Shown one piece after another: positions 43,293-52,672 of a stretch of 64,000 bases of DNA. The DNA lies in the NCBI RefSeq assembly GCF_000425945.1, contig NZ_AUEK01000006.1, forward strand, positions 62,001-126,000, written 5' to 3'. The notes beneath the pieces were generated by a model. It had not been told where the DNA came from. It saw only the letters and a program-made list of their open reading frames with translations, and did no database searches. Both the position numbers and the translations under genes were made by a program. This DNA comes from Candidatus Solirubrobacter pratensis (lineage in GTDB: Bacteria; Actinomycetota; Thermoleophilia; Solirubrobacterales; Solirubrobacteraceae). Each line of letters begins with the position of its first letter. Position 1 is the first letter of the stretch.

Positions 43293-44432
43293 TCAGGTCG
43301 CGTCGCGCAGCCGCTGCGCCTCGGGCAGCGACTCGAGCTTCTTGAGCGTGTGGTTCTCGATCTGCCGGATGCGCTCGCGCGTGACGTTGAACGCCCGCCC
43401 GACCTCTTCCAGCGTGTAGGGACGCGCGCCGGTCAGGCCGAAGCGCATCTCGATCACTTCCCGTTCGCGCTGCGGCAGCGCATCCAGCGCCCGCCGCACG
43501 TTCTCGCGCCGGAGGTTCTCCGAGGCCACCTCGAAGGGCGACTCGGCGGCCTCGTCCTCGACGAAGTCGCCCAGCTCGGATTCCTCCTCCTCGCCGATCG
43601 GCTTCTCGAGCGAGACCGGCTGCTGCGCCATCCGCAGGATGTCGCGGACCTCGCGCACCGTGCACTCCAGCTCGGCGGCGATCTCCTCGGGCAGCGGCTC
43701 ACGGCCGAGCTGCTGCACGAGCTGGCGCTCGACGTGCACGACCTTGTTCAGCTTCTCCACCATGTGGACGGGGATGCGGATCGTGCGGCCCTTGTCCGCG
43801 ATCGCCCGCGTCACCGCCTGGCGGATCCACCAGGTCGCGTACGTGGAGAACTTGTAGCCGCGCCGGTAGTCGAACTTCTCCACCGCGCGGATCAGCCCCA
43901 GCGAGCCCTCCTGGATCAGGTCCAGGAACGACAGGCCGCGGCCGAGGTAGCCCTTGGCGATCGATACGACGAGGCGCAGGTTCGCCTCGACCATCTCCTG
44001 CTTGGCCATCAGGTCGCCGCGCTCGATCCGCTGGGCCAGGGTGACCTCGCGGTCGGCCGTCAGCAGCTGCACCCGGCCGATCGAGCGCAGGTAGAGCCGC
44101 AGCGAATCGAGGCTGGGCTCGACGGTGAGGTCGATCTCCGGCTTGCGCGGGCCGTCGGCGTCCTTCGTACGGCCGGCGGCGGGCTCGAAGCGTCCTCCTT
44201 CGGACACCGCGGGCTTGCCGTCGGCGTTGACGATGTCGATGCCCTCGCCTTCCAGGTAGGTGTGCAGCTCCGCCACCTGCTCCTTCGTGACCTCCACCTC
44301 TTCCAGCGAGGTGGCGATCTGCTCGATGGTCAGGAACCCCCTTTCCTGGCCTTCGGCAATCAGTGGCTTGAGCTCATCGATCTCCGTGATCGGCGCCTCG
44401 TCCACCAGCAATGCTTCGGTCTTGGTGCCCAA
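43293..44432 (-). CDS. rpoD: Primary RNA polymerase sigma factor (RpoD/SigA)
   Basis: 379 residues. Region 1.1 ([20 protein letters not shown]) is present, as in housekeeping sigma factors. Region 1.2/2: [40 protein letters not shown] followed by [40 protein letters not shown]. Region 3: [20 protein letters not shown]. Region 4: [40 protein letters not shown]. It has the standard length for an actinobacterial SigA without the long acidic insert. The TTG start is preceded by GAGGGG. Confidence 0.95.
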   Translation of the reverse strand: MGTKTEALLVDEAPITEIDELKPLIAEGQERGFLTIEQIATSLEEVEVTKEQVAELHTYLEGEGIDIVNADGKPAVSEGGRFEPAAGRTKDADGPRKPEIDLTVEPSLDSLRLYLRSIGRVQLLTADREVTLAQRIERGDLMAKQEMVEANLRLVVSIAKGYLGRGLSFLDLIQEGSLGLIRAVEKFDYRRGYKFSTYATWWIRQAVTRAIADKGRTIRIPVHMVEKLNKVVHVERQLVQQLGREPLPEEIAAELECTVREVRDILRMAQQPVSLEKPIGEEEESELGDFVEDEAAESPFEVASENLRRENVRRALDALPQREREVIEMRFGLTGARPYTLEEVGRAFNVTRERIRQIENHTLKKLESLPEAQRLRDAT

Positions 44433-44662
44433 CCCCTCAAATCCTTCGGGTCGTGACTGCGAGCGTCGCCTCCCGGAGGCCGCTCCTGTCCGTGCCTATC
44501 CGTTTGTGCCGCCCGAGCAGCGGCGTCCGCGAGCAATCGCGAATGTGGCCGAGCCGTGAAACTGCGCTCGTGTCTGAGTGTCGCCGCGGTTTGTAGCACG
44601 AGATACGCGGTCTGTCCTTGGTGAAACCTTGGTCCTTTCGTCCAGTCCCTAGCCTTGGTGTC

Positions 44663-45646
44663 ATGACTCTGTCCCTCGAAGACGTCCAGAGCCAGGCTCC
44701 CACCCTCACGCTCTCGCTCTCGCGCGTGGGCGTGACGAACGTCGAGAAGGTCATCCGGATCCGCGCCAATGGCTCCGAGCAGCTATTCTCGGCGCGCCTG
44801 GATTGCTTCGTCGACCTCGGTCCGCACCAGAAGGGCGCGCACATGAGCCGCTTCGAGGAGGTCGTCAACGACGCGATCGGCGAAGTCGTGCTCGGCGAGA
44901 GCGCGTTCCGCGCCGAGACGCTGGCCCAGCACATCGCCGAGAAGGTCCGCGAGCGCCAGGACGCGCGCGCCGCCGAGGTGCACATCGAGGCGCGCTATCC
45001 CGAGCACAAGCCGGCGCCCGTCTCCGGCATCCAGACGCAGGAGATCTACTCGCTGCTGGGCGCCGCCGTGGCGTCCGAGATCGGCACGCGGCGGCTGATC
45101 GGCGTCCGCGCCCAGGGCATGACCGCGTGCCCGTGCGCGCAGACGGCCGTGCAGGCGCGCTCGCGCGAGCGGCTGCTCGCCGACGGGTTCGGCGAGGCGG
45201 AGATCGAGCGCATCTTCGAGGCCGTGCCCGTCGCCACGCACAACCAGCGCGGCCTGGGGACGCTGCACATCGGCTGCCCCGAGGACTGCGACACCGACAT
45301 CGACGCCGAGCTGCTGGTGAAGATCGTGGAGGAGTCGATGTCCTCGGAGATCTACGAGCTGATGAAGCGCTCCGACGAGGGCGCCGTGGTGGAGAAGGCC
45401 CACCGCCGCCCGCGCTTCGTCGAGGACTGCGTGCGCGAGATGGTGCGCGGGGTGCTCGAGCAGCTCGACTTCCTCGGCGACCGCCACTTCCTCTCCGCGC
45501 GCCAGGAGAACCTGGAGACGATCCACCAGCACAACGTGCAGGCGGAGCGCTTCGGGCTGATCGGCGAGATCCGTCGCGAGATCGCCTCCGGCGAGCACTC
45601 TCCGCGTCACGCCTCGATGCGGGAGTGGCTCGACGGAAACGTCTAG
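44663..45646 (+). CDS. GTP cyclohydrolase, FolE2/MptA (IB/IV) type
   Basis: 327 residues from ATG 44663. The fold-type signature MTACPCAQTAV carries the metal-binding Cys, and THNQRGLGTLHIG, RPRFVEDCVREMVRGV, and DFLGDRHFLSARQENLETIH are characteristic. These enzymes open GTP to make the dihydroneopterin (or its cyclic phosphate) used for folate or methanopterin-type cofactors, and the IB type works without zinc. Type IB versus archaeal-type IV cannot be told from sequence alone here. It is divergent from rpoD. The glycosidase downstream begins close to or inside its end. Confidence 0.9.
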   Translation: MTLSLEDVQSQAPTLTLSLSRVGVTNVEKVIRIRANGSEQLFSARLDCFVDLGPHQKGAHMSRFEEVVNDAIGEVVLGESAFRAETLAQHIAEKVRERQDARAAEVHIEARYPEHKPAPVSGIQTQEIYSLLGAAVASEIGTRRLIGVRAQGMTACPCAQTAVQARSRERLLADGFGEAEIERIFEAVPVATHNQRGLGTLHIGCPEDCDTDIDAELLVKIVEESMSSEIYELMKRSDEGAVVEKAHRRPRFVEDCVREMVRGVLEQLDFLGDRHFLSARQENLETIHQHNVQAERFGLIGEIRREIASGEHSPRHASMREWLDGNV

Positions 45647-45674
45647 CTCTCGGACCGACCTCGTCGGGACCGAC

Positions 45675-47420
45675 CTGTCGCTGGAGACGGCGACCTGGGA
45701 CACCGACCGGCCGTGGGCGCCGCCGCGGCCGGGCTTCACCGGACGGCTGCATCTCGGGCACGAGACCGACGTCGTCGATCCGCTGCCGGTCGTCTTCGAG
45801 GTCGACGGCCGCCCGGCTGAGGCGCGCGTGCTCGCGCACGCGTGGACGGCGGATGGCACGACGACGCTCTACGACCTCGGGAGCGTGCGCGCGACGGAGC
45901 GCAAGGGCGTGCGCGGATCCGTGCTGTGCGCGGACTGGCGCTTCTACGGCGCGGGGCGCGTGACGGCGCGCGTCGTCGCTCCCGAGCGACTGCGCGCCAA
46001 GGTGACCACGATCTCCGTCTATTCGGAGCTTTCGGCGCACCTCCCGGTGCGCCTTACGCCGCTCACGCCGGTCGACGCGCCCGGTGAGCTGCGCCTGCGC
46101 TGTGCGCTCGGCGGCGCGGAGCCGGAGGGGTCGCTCGACGAGCGGCCGTTCGCCGACTGGCTCGCCACACATGCGCCCCGGCTCACGTGTGAGGACGAGG
46201 ACCTCGCCCGCGTGTACGAGTACCGCTGGTTCGTCGTCTACCGCAACCTGCGCCGGCCCTCGCGCTGGTTCCCCGGCCACCCGATGCCGGGAGAGCTGTT
46301 CTTCGAGGGGCCGGTGTCGAACTGGTTCACGGCCCCGATCGGGCTCTCCTTCCCGCTGCACCTGCGCGAGGCGCGCTGGATGCGCGCGCCGCGCGGCGTC
46401 GAGGACACGCTGCGGGCCTGGGTGGAGAACAAGGGCGCGCTGCGCTCGTACGCCGCCGACCCCGTCTCGCCCGCGATCGAGCTGGCGCGCCACCACGCGC
46501 TGGACCTGCGCGACGTCCTCGACGCCGCCCGCGCGTTCCTGCGCGGGCGGGGCCGCTCGCCGCGGCTGCCGCTGGAGCGCCGCTTCCCGCTCACCGTCGG
46601 CAGCTGGGTCACGGGGACCGAGTACGCGCCCGACTTCTTCGCCGAGGCCGGGTGGGACCAGCGCCGCAGCGAGATGTGGATCGCGCCGCCGGTGCTCCCG
46701 CGTGCCGGCGAGCCCGACAGCCCCGACGTCGGCACGCTCACCACGCTGCGCCGGGTCGACACCGACGTCTGGCACTGGGCGATGACGCGCGCCGTCGGCG
46801 GGCCTGACCTGCGCGAGGCGTTCACCGACCTGCACCTGCACGACGGCTTCTTCCGCTCGGTCGGCTCGCGCCCGATCGCCGAGGTGCTCAACTTCGAGGC
46901 GGCGCTGCCGTTCCTGCTCCACGACTTCGGGGCGCGCGAGCGCGAGGCGCTCGCCCAGGCCGTGGACGCCTGGACGGCGCCGCGCGGGCTGCTCTCCACG
47001 GCGCCCGACTGCCCGGCGTTCTCCACCGAGAACCGCTGGGAGGCCGGCCCGGCCGCGCCCTACGACTACCCGTGCTGCTGGAACGGACCGTGCTGGAACT
47101 ACGCCATCTCGTGGGTCCTGCACGCGCTCGGCGCCGTCGCCTCGCGCACCGGCGAGGCGCCGCTGCGCGAGCGCTTCGCGCGCACCTGGCGCGCCTGGAC
47201 GGACTCGCACCTCGCGCTCGGCTCTCCGATGGTCGCCGAGCACTACCACCCGTTCACGGGCCGGCCCTACCGGCTGATCCCGGACTACTTCCACTCGGCC
47301 TGGCTCGACACGTTCTTCCGCCACGTGGCGGGCGTCGACGGCCCGGCGCTGGTGGACGCCGGGCCGCTGCGCGTCGAGGGCGTCCCGCTGCGCGGCGCGC
47401 TAGTTGACGTTGAGCGCTAG
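45675..47420 (+). CDS. Six-hairpin glycosidase (MGH1/trehalase-like), start uncertain
   Basis: About 580 residues. Clear (alpha/alpha)6-barrel features: RWFPGHPMPGELFFEGPVSN, GSWVTGTEYAPDFFAEAGWD, TDVWHWAMTRAVGG, PYDYPCCWNGPCWNYAISWV and MVAEHYHPFTGRPYRLIPDY. These resemble the mannosylglycerate-hydrolase-like and GH63/amylo-glucosidase clans; the substrate is unknown. No signal peptide. The first ATG/GTG/TTG in frame is GTG 45828, yet coding-quality sequence (LETATWDTDRPWAPPRPGFT, DPLPVVFEVDGRPAEARVLA) extends to about 45650, just after the FolE2 stop. A CTG start at 45675 or a frame error is suspected. It converges with the MFS gene. Confidence 0.75.
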   Translation: MSLETATWDTDRPWAPPRPGFTGRLHLGHETDVVDPLPVVFEVDGRPAEARVLAHAWTADGTTTLYDLGSVRATERKGVRGSVLCADWRFYGAGRVTARVVAPERLRAKVTTISVYSELSAHLPVRLTPLTPVDAPGELRLRCALGGAEPEGSLDERPFADWLATHAPRLTCEDEDLARVYEYRWFVVYRNLRRPSRWFPGHPMPGELFFEGPVSNWFTAPIGLSFPLHLREARWMRAPRGVEDTLRAWVENKGALRSYAADPVSPAIELARHHALDLRDVLDAARAFLRGRGRSPRLPLERRFPLTVGSWVTGTEYAPDFFAEAGWDQRRSEMWIAPPVLPRAGEPDSPDVGTLTTLRRVDTDVWHWAMTRAVGGPDLREAFTDLHLHDGFFRSVGSRPIAEVLNFEAALPFLLHDFGAREREALAQAVDAWTAPRGLLSTAPDCPAFSTENRWEAGPAAPYDYPCCWNGPCWNYAISWVLHALGAVASRTGEAPLRERFARTWRAWTDSHLALGSPMVAEHYHPFTGRPYRLIPDYFHSAWLDTFFRHVAGVDGPALVDAGPLRVEGVPLRGALVDVER

Positions 47421-48605
47421 CCGCGCCGGATGCGCGCGGCCCAGCAGTGGCCGGGAGGCCGCCGCGATGCCGGCCGCGACGATCGCGGCGAAGCCCAGCA
47501 GCGTCGCCTTGGCGCTGAGCTCCTGGAGCGCGACGCCGAGCGCGATGACCGGGATCGACAGTCCGACATAGCCGGCGAGGAAGAACCCCGCCAGCGCCTC
47601 GGCGCGGCGCTCGGGCGCGGCGATCGCCGCCACGGTCGCCAGCGCGCCCTTGAACATCGCGCCTCCGCCGGCACCGGTCAGGGCACCGCCGGCGATGAAG
47701 AGCCCGAGGTCGGGCCTGGGAAGCCAGACGGCGAGCACGACGACGGCCAGGCCGGCGACCACCGTTGTCATCCCGACGGCGAGGTTGCGGCGCGGCGGCC
47801 AGCCCGGCGTGGCGAGCTGGAGCGCGACGCCCGCCCCGAACACGATGAAGATGGTCGTGCCCGCGAGCGCGCGCGAGGAGTACCCGAGGGTGCCCGCGAG
47901 CAGCGTCCCGGCGAGGCCGGAGAACATGCCCAGGGCGGCGAAGCCGAGGAACGCGGCGGCGGCGGCGGCGAGGAACGTCGAGCGCGCCGCGGGCGGCACC
48001 GACACGCGCTGCGTCCGGTACGGCGGCCGCGGCACGGGCGCCTCGCGGGTCTCCGGCACCAGCAGCACGAGCACCAGCGCGACCAGCGTGAGGCCGAGGA
48101 AGATCGCGAACGGCACGTGCAGCGGGTGCGCGACGTACTGCGCGAGGAAGCCCGCCACGAGCGGTCCGGCGCCGATGCCGCCGAGGTTCGCGGCGGCAGC
48201 CACGAGCTGCGCGCGCCGCGGTGCTGGGTGCAGCTCGGCGAGCCATACCGTGGCGGTCGAGGTGACGACGCCGACGGCGAGGCCGTTGAGCACCCGCCCG
48301 GCGAACAGCCCCGGCAGCTGCGGGAAGAGCAGGAACACGGCGGCGCTGACGGCGGCGAGCCCCAGCGCCGGAGCGAGGACGCGCCGGCGTCCGTGCCGGT
48401 CGGACAGGTGGCCGGCGAGGAACAGGCTGGCGGCGACGCCGATCGCGTAGGCGGCGTAGACGAGCGTCACGGTGAACGTCGAGAAGCCGTCCGTGCGCTG
48501 GTAGATGGGATACAGCGGGGAGGGCACGGCCGACAGCGCCATCACCGTCGCGTACGCAAAGGCGATCGCCCAGAAGCCGAAGCGGTGATGCCTTGGGGAG
48601 GACAT
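47400..48605 (-). CDS. MFS transporter
   Basis: 401 residues from ATG 48605 (ATG 48632 is an alternative), with about twelve membrane helices. The family loop motif between helices 2 and 3 is GHLSDRHGRRRVLAPALGLA. Other helices include FGFWAIAFAYATVMALSAVP and LFIAGGALTGAGGGAMFKGA. Probable drug or metabolite exporter of the major facilitator superfamily; the substrate is unknown. It is divergent from a LysR regulator with a 76-base shared promoter, the standard arrangement for regulator-controlled export. Confidence 0.9.
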   Translation of the reverse strand: MSSPRHHRFGFWAIAFAYATVMALSAVPSPLYPIYQRTDGFSTFTVTLVYAAYAIGVAASLFLAGHLSDRHGRRRVLAPALGLAAVSAAVFLLFPQLPGLFAGRVLNGLAVGVVTSTATVWLAELHPAPRRAQLVAAAANLGGIGAGPLVAGFLAQYVAHPLHVPFAIFLGLTLVALVLVLLVPETREAPVPRPPYRTQRVSVPPAARSTFLAAAAAAFLGFAALGMFSGLAGTLLAGTLGYSSRALAGTTIFIVFGAGVALQLATPGWPPRRNLAVGMTTVVAGLAVVVLAVWLPRPDLGLFIAGGALTGAGGGAMFKGALATVAAIAAPERRAEALAGFFLAGYVGLSIPVIALGVALQELSAKATLLGFAAIVAAGIAAASRPLLGRAHPARLALNVN

Positions 48606-48646
48606 CGGCGAGATGGTGGACGGCGCAACCATCTCATTCAACGCAT

Positions 48647-48664
48647 ATAGATGCTGACGGCTAT
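48647..48664 (+). promoter_or_regulatory. Candidate LysR-type binding site
   Basis: ATAG-N10-CTAT inverted repeat, containing a T-N11-A-type arrangement, in the 76-base gap between the MFS and LysR genes. A second small dyad, ATC-N9-GAT, follows at about 48662-48676. Confidence 0.4.
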
Positions 48665-48681
48665 CTTCACTGGCGATAACG

Positions 48682-49551
48682 ATGGAGCTGCGCCACCTCG
48701 CCACCTTCACCGCCGTCGCCGAGGAGGGCAGCTTCACGCGCGCCGCCGGCCGGCTGCACGTCGTCCAGTCGGCGGTCTCGGCGGGCGTCCGCGCGCTCGA
48801 GCGCGAGCTCGGCGCGACGCTGTTCGACCGCACGACGCATCGTGTGCAGCTCAGCGAGGCCGGCCGCGCGCTGCTGCCCGAGGCGCGCCGCACGCTCGCG
48901 GCGGCGGCGGCGGCACGCGACGCGGTCGACCAGCTGCGCGGCGGCCTGCGGGGCACGGTGCGGCTTGGCATGATGCTCTCGCAGCGCGCGGTCAGCGTCC
49001 CCCGGCTGGTGTCCGCGCTGCGCGCCGAGCACCCGGGGATCGAGGTCGCGTTCTCGTTCGGCGGCAGCACCGTCCACGCCGAGGAGATCCGCCGCGGCCG
49101 GCTTGACCTCGCGTTCGTCGGCCTGCCGGCCGGGGCCGCGCCGGGGATCGCGCTGGCCCCGCTGTCGAGCGAGGAGATGCGGCTGGTGGTGTCCGCGGAG
49201 CATCCGCTCGCAGGCCGCGACGCGGTCGCGCTCGAGGAGCTGGCCGCCGAGCGGTTCGCCGACGGCCCGCCCGAATGGGGCACGCGGATCGCCAACGACC
49301 GCGCGTTCGCGCTCGCCGGCGTCCGCCGCGACGTGATCTACGAGGTCGCGGACCTCGCGGGCGTGGCCGAGTTCGTGCGCTACGGCCTGGCGGTGGCGAT
49401 CCTCCCGCCCACCGGGATCGACGCCCGGGACGGCGTGAAGCTCGTGCCGATCCGGGCTCCCGCGCCCGAGTTCACGATCTCGCTCGCCGCGCCGGCCGAC
49501 CGCGAGCTCGGCGCCCCCGCCCGCGCGCTGATGGAGATCGCGCTGCGCTAG
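48682..49551 (+). CDS. LysR-family transcriptional regulator
   Basis: 289 residues. N-terminal winged helix-turn-helix: MELRHLATFTAVAEEGSFTR, AAGRLHVVQSAVSAGVRALE, RELGATLFDRTTHRVQLSEA. The co-inducer-binding domain follows (RGTVRLGMMLSQRAVSVPRL, VAFSFGGSTVHAEEIRRGRL, DLAFVGLP). It probably controls the divergent MFS exporter and itself. Confidence 0.92.
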   Translation: MELRHLATFTAVAEEGSFTRAAGRLHVVQSAVSAGVRALERELGATLFDRTTHRVQLSEAGRALLPEARRTLAAAAAARDAVDQLRGGLRGTVRLGMMLSQRAVSVPRLVSALRAEHPGIEVAFSFGGSTVHAEEIRRGRLDLAFVGLPAGAAPGIALAPLSSEEMRLVVSAEHPLAGRDAVALEELAAERFADGPPEWGTRIANDRAFALAGVRRDVIYEVADLAGVAEFVRYGLAVAILPPTGIDARDGVKLVPIRAPAPEFTISLAAPADRELGAPARALMEIALR

Positions 49552-50102
49552 GACTGCGGCTCGCCGCGCAGCCGCGCCTGGACGAGCGAGCGGAACCCGA
49601 AGAAGTAGTCGGCGCCGCTGACGACGGTGATCGCCGTCGTCAGCCACACGAAGACGTCGAGCCAGGTCGGCGAGCCGTCGACCGTGATCAGCAGCAGCAC
49701 CATCGCGACCTGCGCGACCGTCTTGACCTTGCCCCAGATGCTCGCGGGGATCACCTCCCCGTGCTCCATCGCGAGCTGGCGCAGTCCCGTGACGGCGAAC
49801 TCGCGCGCGATGATCACCATCGCCACCCAAGCGGACAGCCGCTGGAGCGAGACGAGCGAGACCAGCGCGGCGGTCACGAGCAGCTTGTCGGCCAGCGGAT
49901 CCATCAGCTTCCCGAAGGTGCTGACCTTCTTCTGCCGGCGCGCGATCCAGCCGTCGAGGGCGTCCGTGAACGACGCCACGGCGAACACCGCGGCGGCCAG
50001 CGACTCCCCCGGTCCCGCCTCCTGCAGCAGGGCCGCCACCAGCACGGGGACGAGCAGGATGCGGATGACGGTAAGGAGGTTCGGCAGATTGAGCTCGAAC
50101 AC
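49548..50102 (-). CDS. pgsA: CDP-diacylglycerol-glycerol-3-phosphate 3-phosphatidyltransferase
   Basis: 184 residues from GTG 50102 (TTG 50111 possible). It makes phosphatidylglycerophosphate for PG and cardiolipin in the membrane. The CDP-alcohol phosphotransferase motif D-G-x2-A-R-x8-G-x3-D-x3-D is intact in ALDGWIARRQKKVSTFGKLM followed by DPLADK. Four or more helices, beginning NLPNLLTVIRILLVPVLVAA. Converges by four bases with the LysR gene. Confidence 0.92.
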   Translation of the reverse strand: MFELNLPNLLTVIRILLVPVLVAALLQEAGPGESLAAAVFAVASFTDALDGWIARRQKKVSTFGKLMDPLADKLLVTAALVSLVSLQRLSAWVAMVIIAREFAVTGLRQLAMEHGEVIPASIWGKVKTVAQVAMVLLLITVDGSPTWLDVFVWLTTAITVVSGADYFFGFRSLVQARLRGEPQS

Positions 50103-50171
50103 CCCTGACAACGTTACGGGCTCAAGGCGCACGCGGGGGGGTGACCGCCGGTTGCGGTACCACCTAAGGAC

Positions 50172-51422
50172 ATGGCCGACCTGCTGCGCGTGCTCATCGT
50201 CTTCGCCCTCGTCGGCGCGAACGCCCTCTTCGTGATCGGCGAGTACTCGATCGTGATCGCCCGCCGCGGCCGGCTGGAGGGGCGCCAGGGCGCCGGCGCG
50301 CGCGCCGCGCTGCGGCTGATGGACGATCCCGTGCGCGTGATCTCGACGGTGCAGGTGGGGATCACCGGCGTCGGCATCCTCACGGGCGCGGTGGGCGAGC
50401 CGGTCGTGCGCGACCTGCTCGGCGAGGGCGTGCCGAGTTGGCTGAGCTTCGTGATCGCGTTCGCGTCGGTGACCTACCTCTCGGTCGTGCTCGGCGAGCT
50501 CGCGCCCAAGGCGCTCGTGCTCGACCGTGCGGAGACGCTCGCGGCGTGGATCGCGCGCCCGATCGAGTGGATGGCGGTCGCGCTCAAGCCGGTGGTGTGG
50601 CTCCTCGACCGCTCCGCCGCGGTGCTGCTGCGCCCGTTCGGCGTGACCGAGGTGACGGCCGGCGAGGCCGTCCGCAGCGCCGAGGAGCTGCGCGCCATCG
50701 TCGACGAGGCCGAGGGCGCGGGCGTGATCCCGCGCGCGCAGGAGGAGCTGCTGCACAACGTCTTCGACTTCGCCGTGCTCGAGGTGCGCGACATCATGGT
50801 CCCGGCGCCCGACGCCGACTGGCTGGACGCCTCGCTGACCGTCGCCGAGGCGCTCGAGCGCAGCGTCGAGATCCCGCACGAGCGCTACCCGGTCGGCGAC
50901 GGCAGCATCGACGCGCTCGTCGGCATCGTCAACATCCACGCGCTGCTCGCGGCGCGCGGCGGAACGGTGCGCGAGCTCGCCCGCCGCGCCCTGATCGTCC
51001 CCGAGACCAAGGACGTCGGGGCGCTGCTCAGAGAGCTGCGCGAGCAGCGGGAGCAGCTGGCGGTCGTCGTCGACGAGTACGGCGGTACGGCCGGAATCGT
51101 CGCGCTCGAGGACATCCTCGAGGAGATCGTGGGCGAGATCGAGGGCGAGTACGACCTGCCCGACTCCACGCTGACGTGGATCGACGATCGCACGGTCGAG
51201 GTCGCGGGATCGATGACGATCGACGACTTCAACGAGGCGGTCGGGACCGAGCTGCCGCAGCGCGGGCCGCGCACGCTCGCGGGGCTGGTGTTCGACGCGC
51301 TGGGGCGCCGCCCGCAGCCGGGCGACGTGGTCGAGATCGACGGCGTCCGGATCGAGATCGAGGCGATCGAGGGCCTGCGGATCACGCGTCTGCGCGTGGG
51401 CTTGCAGGCGCCGGCGGCCTGA
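50172..51422 (+). CDS. CorC/HlyC-type hemolysin-family (CNNM-CBS) membrane protein
   Basis: 416 residues. The DUF21/CNNM domain has three or four helices (LLRVLIVFALVGANALFVIG, VISTVQVGITGVGILTGAVG, VTYLSVVLGELAPKALVLDR). A CBS pair follows (VRDIMVPAPDADWLDASLTV and VPETKDVGALLRELREQREQ, with VVVDEYGGTAGIVALEDILE EIVGEI), then the CorC_HlyC C-terminal domain (VAGSMTIDDFNEAVGTELPQ). The family is linked to Mg2+/Co2+ efflux or transport. Divergent from pgsA with a 69-base gap. Confidence 0.92.
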   Translation: MADLLRVLIVFALVGANALFVIGEYSIVIARRGRLEGRQGAGARAALRLMDDPVRVISTVQVGITGVGILTGAVGEPVVRDLLGEGVPSWLSFVIAFASVTYLSVVLGELAPKALVLDRAETLAAWIARPIEWMAVALKPVVWLLDRSAAVLLRPFGVTEVTAGEAVRSAEELRAIVDEAEGAGVIPRAQEELLHNVFDFAVLEVRDIMVPAPDADWLDASLTVAEALERSVEIPHERYPVGDGSIDALVGIVNIHALLAARGGTVRELARRALIVPETKDVGALLRELREQREQLAVVVDEYGGTAGIVALEDILEEIVGEIEGEYDLPDSTLTWIDDRTVEVAGSMTIDDFNEAVGTELPQRGPRTLAGLVFDALGRRPQPGDVVEIDGVRIEIEAIEGLRITRLRVGLQAPAA

Positions 51423-51483
51423 CACAGAAACCTCTGTGCATCCCTTTACGTCCATTTCAGGGCCCGTTGAAAGGCTCCCGTCC

Positions 51484-52068
51484 ATGACGCGGATCGTCGT
51501 CGTCGACCCTCAGCCGGCCGTGCGTGCCGGCCTGGCCATGATGCTGCGCACGGAGCCGGGACTCGTCCCCGTCGGCTCCGCCGTGGGCGCGGGAGACGGG
51601 CTGGAGCTCGTCGAGCGCCAGCGCCCCGACGTCGTTCTGCTCGACCCCCATCTGCTCGACGGAGACGGCCTCGCCACCTGCCGCCGGCTGCGCTCGGGAG
51701 AGCATCCGCCGCGCGTGGTGCTCTACTCGTCCGACGCCGACCCGACGCTCGCCGTCACGGCCCGCGTCGCGGGCGCCGACGGGCTGATCGACAAGTCGGC
51801 GCCGCCGGCCGAGCTGTTCGAGGCGATCCGCGTCGTCGCGCGCGGCGGCGTCGCGCTGCCGCCGATCGGCCGCAAGGAGCTCGATGCGGCCGCGGACAAG
51901 GCCGACCCGGACGATCTCGCGCTGCTGGCGATGCTGATGGATCGCACGTCGCCGGCCGAGGTCGCCGAGACCCTGCATCTGGACCGGCGCAGGGTGGCGC
52001 GACGGATCGAGCGGCTGCTCGGCCGCCTGCGCGGGCGCCCGCCACGACCGCGCGCCCGCCCGGCCTGA
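51484..52068 (+). CDS. Response regulator with receiver and short helix-turn-helix output
   Basis: 194 residues from ATG 51484. Receiver domain: VVVDPQPAVRAGLAMMLRTE, phospho-acceptor Asp in DVVLLDPHLLDGDGL, Lys in GADGLIDKSAPP. The acidic pocket has a single Asp (VVVDPQ) where most have two, so phosphorylation may be weak. The C-terminus has a compact helix-turn-helix (RTSPAEVAETLHLDRRRVAR) and a basic tail. No sensor kinase is nearby. It lies 22 bases before clpP. Confidence 0.85.
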   Translation: MTRIVVVDPQPAVRAGLAMMLRTEPGLVPVGSAVGAGDGLELVERQRPDVVLLDPHLLDGDGLATCRRLRSGEHPPRVVLYSSDADPTLAVTARVAGADGLIDKSAPPAELFEAIRVVARGGVALPPIGRKELDAAADKADPDDLALLAMLMDRTSPAEVAETLHLDRRRVARRIERLLGRLRGRPPRPRARPA

Positions 52069-52090
52069 ACTCTTCTAGAGTCCCCGGGAC

Positions 52091-52672
52091 ATGCCTCTCG
52101 TCCCCATGGTCATCGAGCGCACCGCGCGTGGCGAGCGCGAGTTCGACATCTTCTCCCGGCTGCTCAACGAGCGGATCATCTTCCTCGGCTCGGCCGTCGA
52201 CGATCAGATCGCCAACCTGGTCGTGGCCCAGATGCTCCACCTCGAGTCGCAGGACCCGGACAAGGACATCTCCCTCTACATCAACTCGCCGGGCGGCTCG
52301 ATCTACGCCGGCCTGGCGATCTACGACACGATGCAGTTCATCAAGCCCGACGTGGCGACGATGTGCGTCGGGATCGCGATGTCGATGGGCTCCCTGCTGC
52401 TGACGGGCGGCGCGAACGGCAAGCGCATGGCGCTGCCCAACTCGCGCATCCTGATCCACCAGCCGTCAGCGGGCTTCGAGGGCCAGTCGACCGACATCGA
52501 GATCCACGCGGCCGAGATCCTCAAGACGCGCAAGCGCATCGACGAGATCTACGCGCTGCACACCGGGCAGCCCGAGGAGCAGGTCCATCGCGACATGGAG
52601 CGCGACCGGTTCTTCAAGGCCGACCAGGCCGAGGAGTACGGCCTGATCGACCGGGTCATCCACTCTCACTGA
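52091..52672 (+). CDS. clpP: ATP-dependent Clp protease proteolytic subunit
   Basis: 193 residues. ClpP serine protease, which degrades unfolded or tagged proteins with ClpX/ClpC. The catalytic triad is visible at Ser98 ([10 protein letters not shown]), His123 ([11 protein letters not shown]) and Asp172 ([12 protein letters not shown]). The site reads AMSMG instead of the common AASMG, a small change. [13 protein letters not shown] [19 protein letters not shown] is intact. It appears as a single gene; no clpX or trigger factor is adjacent. The last bases overlap a convergent FAH gene by seven. Confidence 0.95.
   Translation: MPLVPMVIERTARGEREFDIFSRLLNERIIFLGSAVDDQIANLVVAQMLHLESQDPDKDISLYINSPGGSIYAGLAIYDTMQFIKPDVATMCVGIAMSMGSLLLTGGANGKRMALPNSRILIHQPSAGFEGQSTDIEIHAAEILKTRKRIDEIYALHTGQPEEQVHRDMERDRFFKADQAEEYGLIDRVIHSH

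Noticed and set aside
44865..47324. Long minus-strand open frame opposite FolE2 and the glycosidase
   Set aside because: It is Arg/Ala/Gly-rich, has no domains and is the antisense shadow expected in very GC-rich coding DNA.
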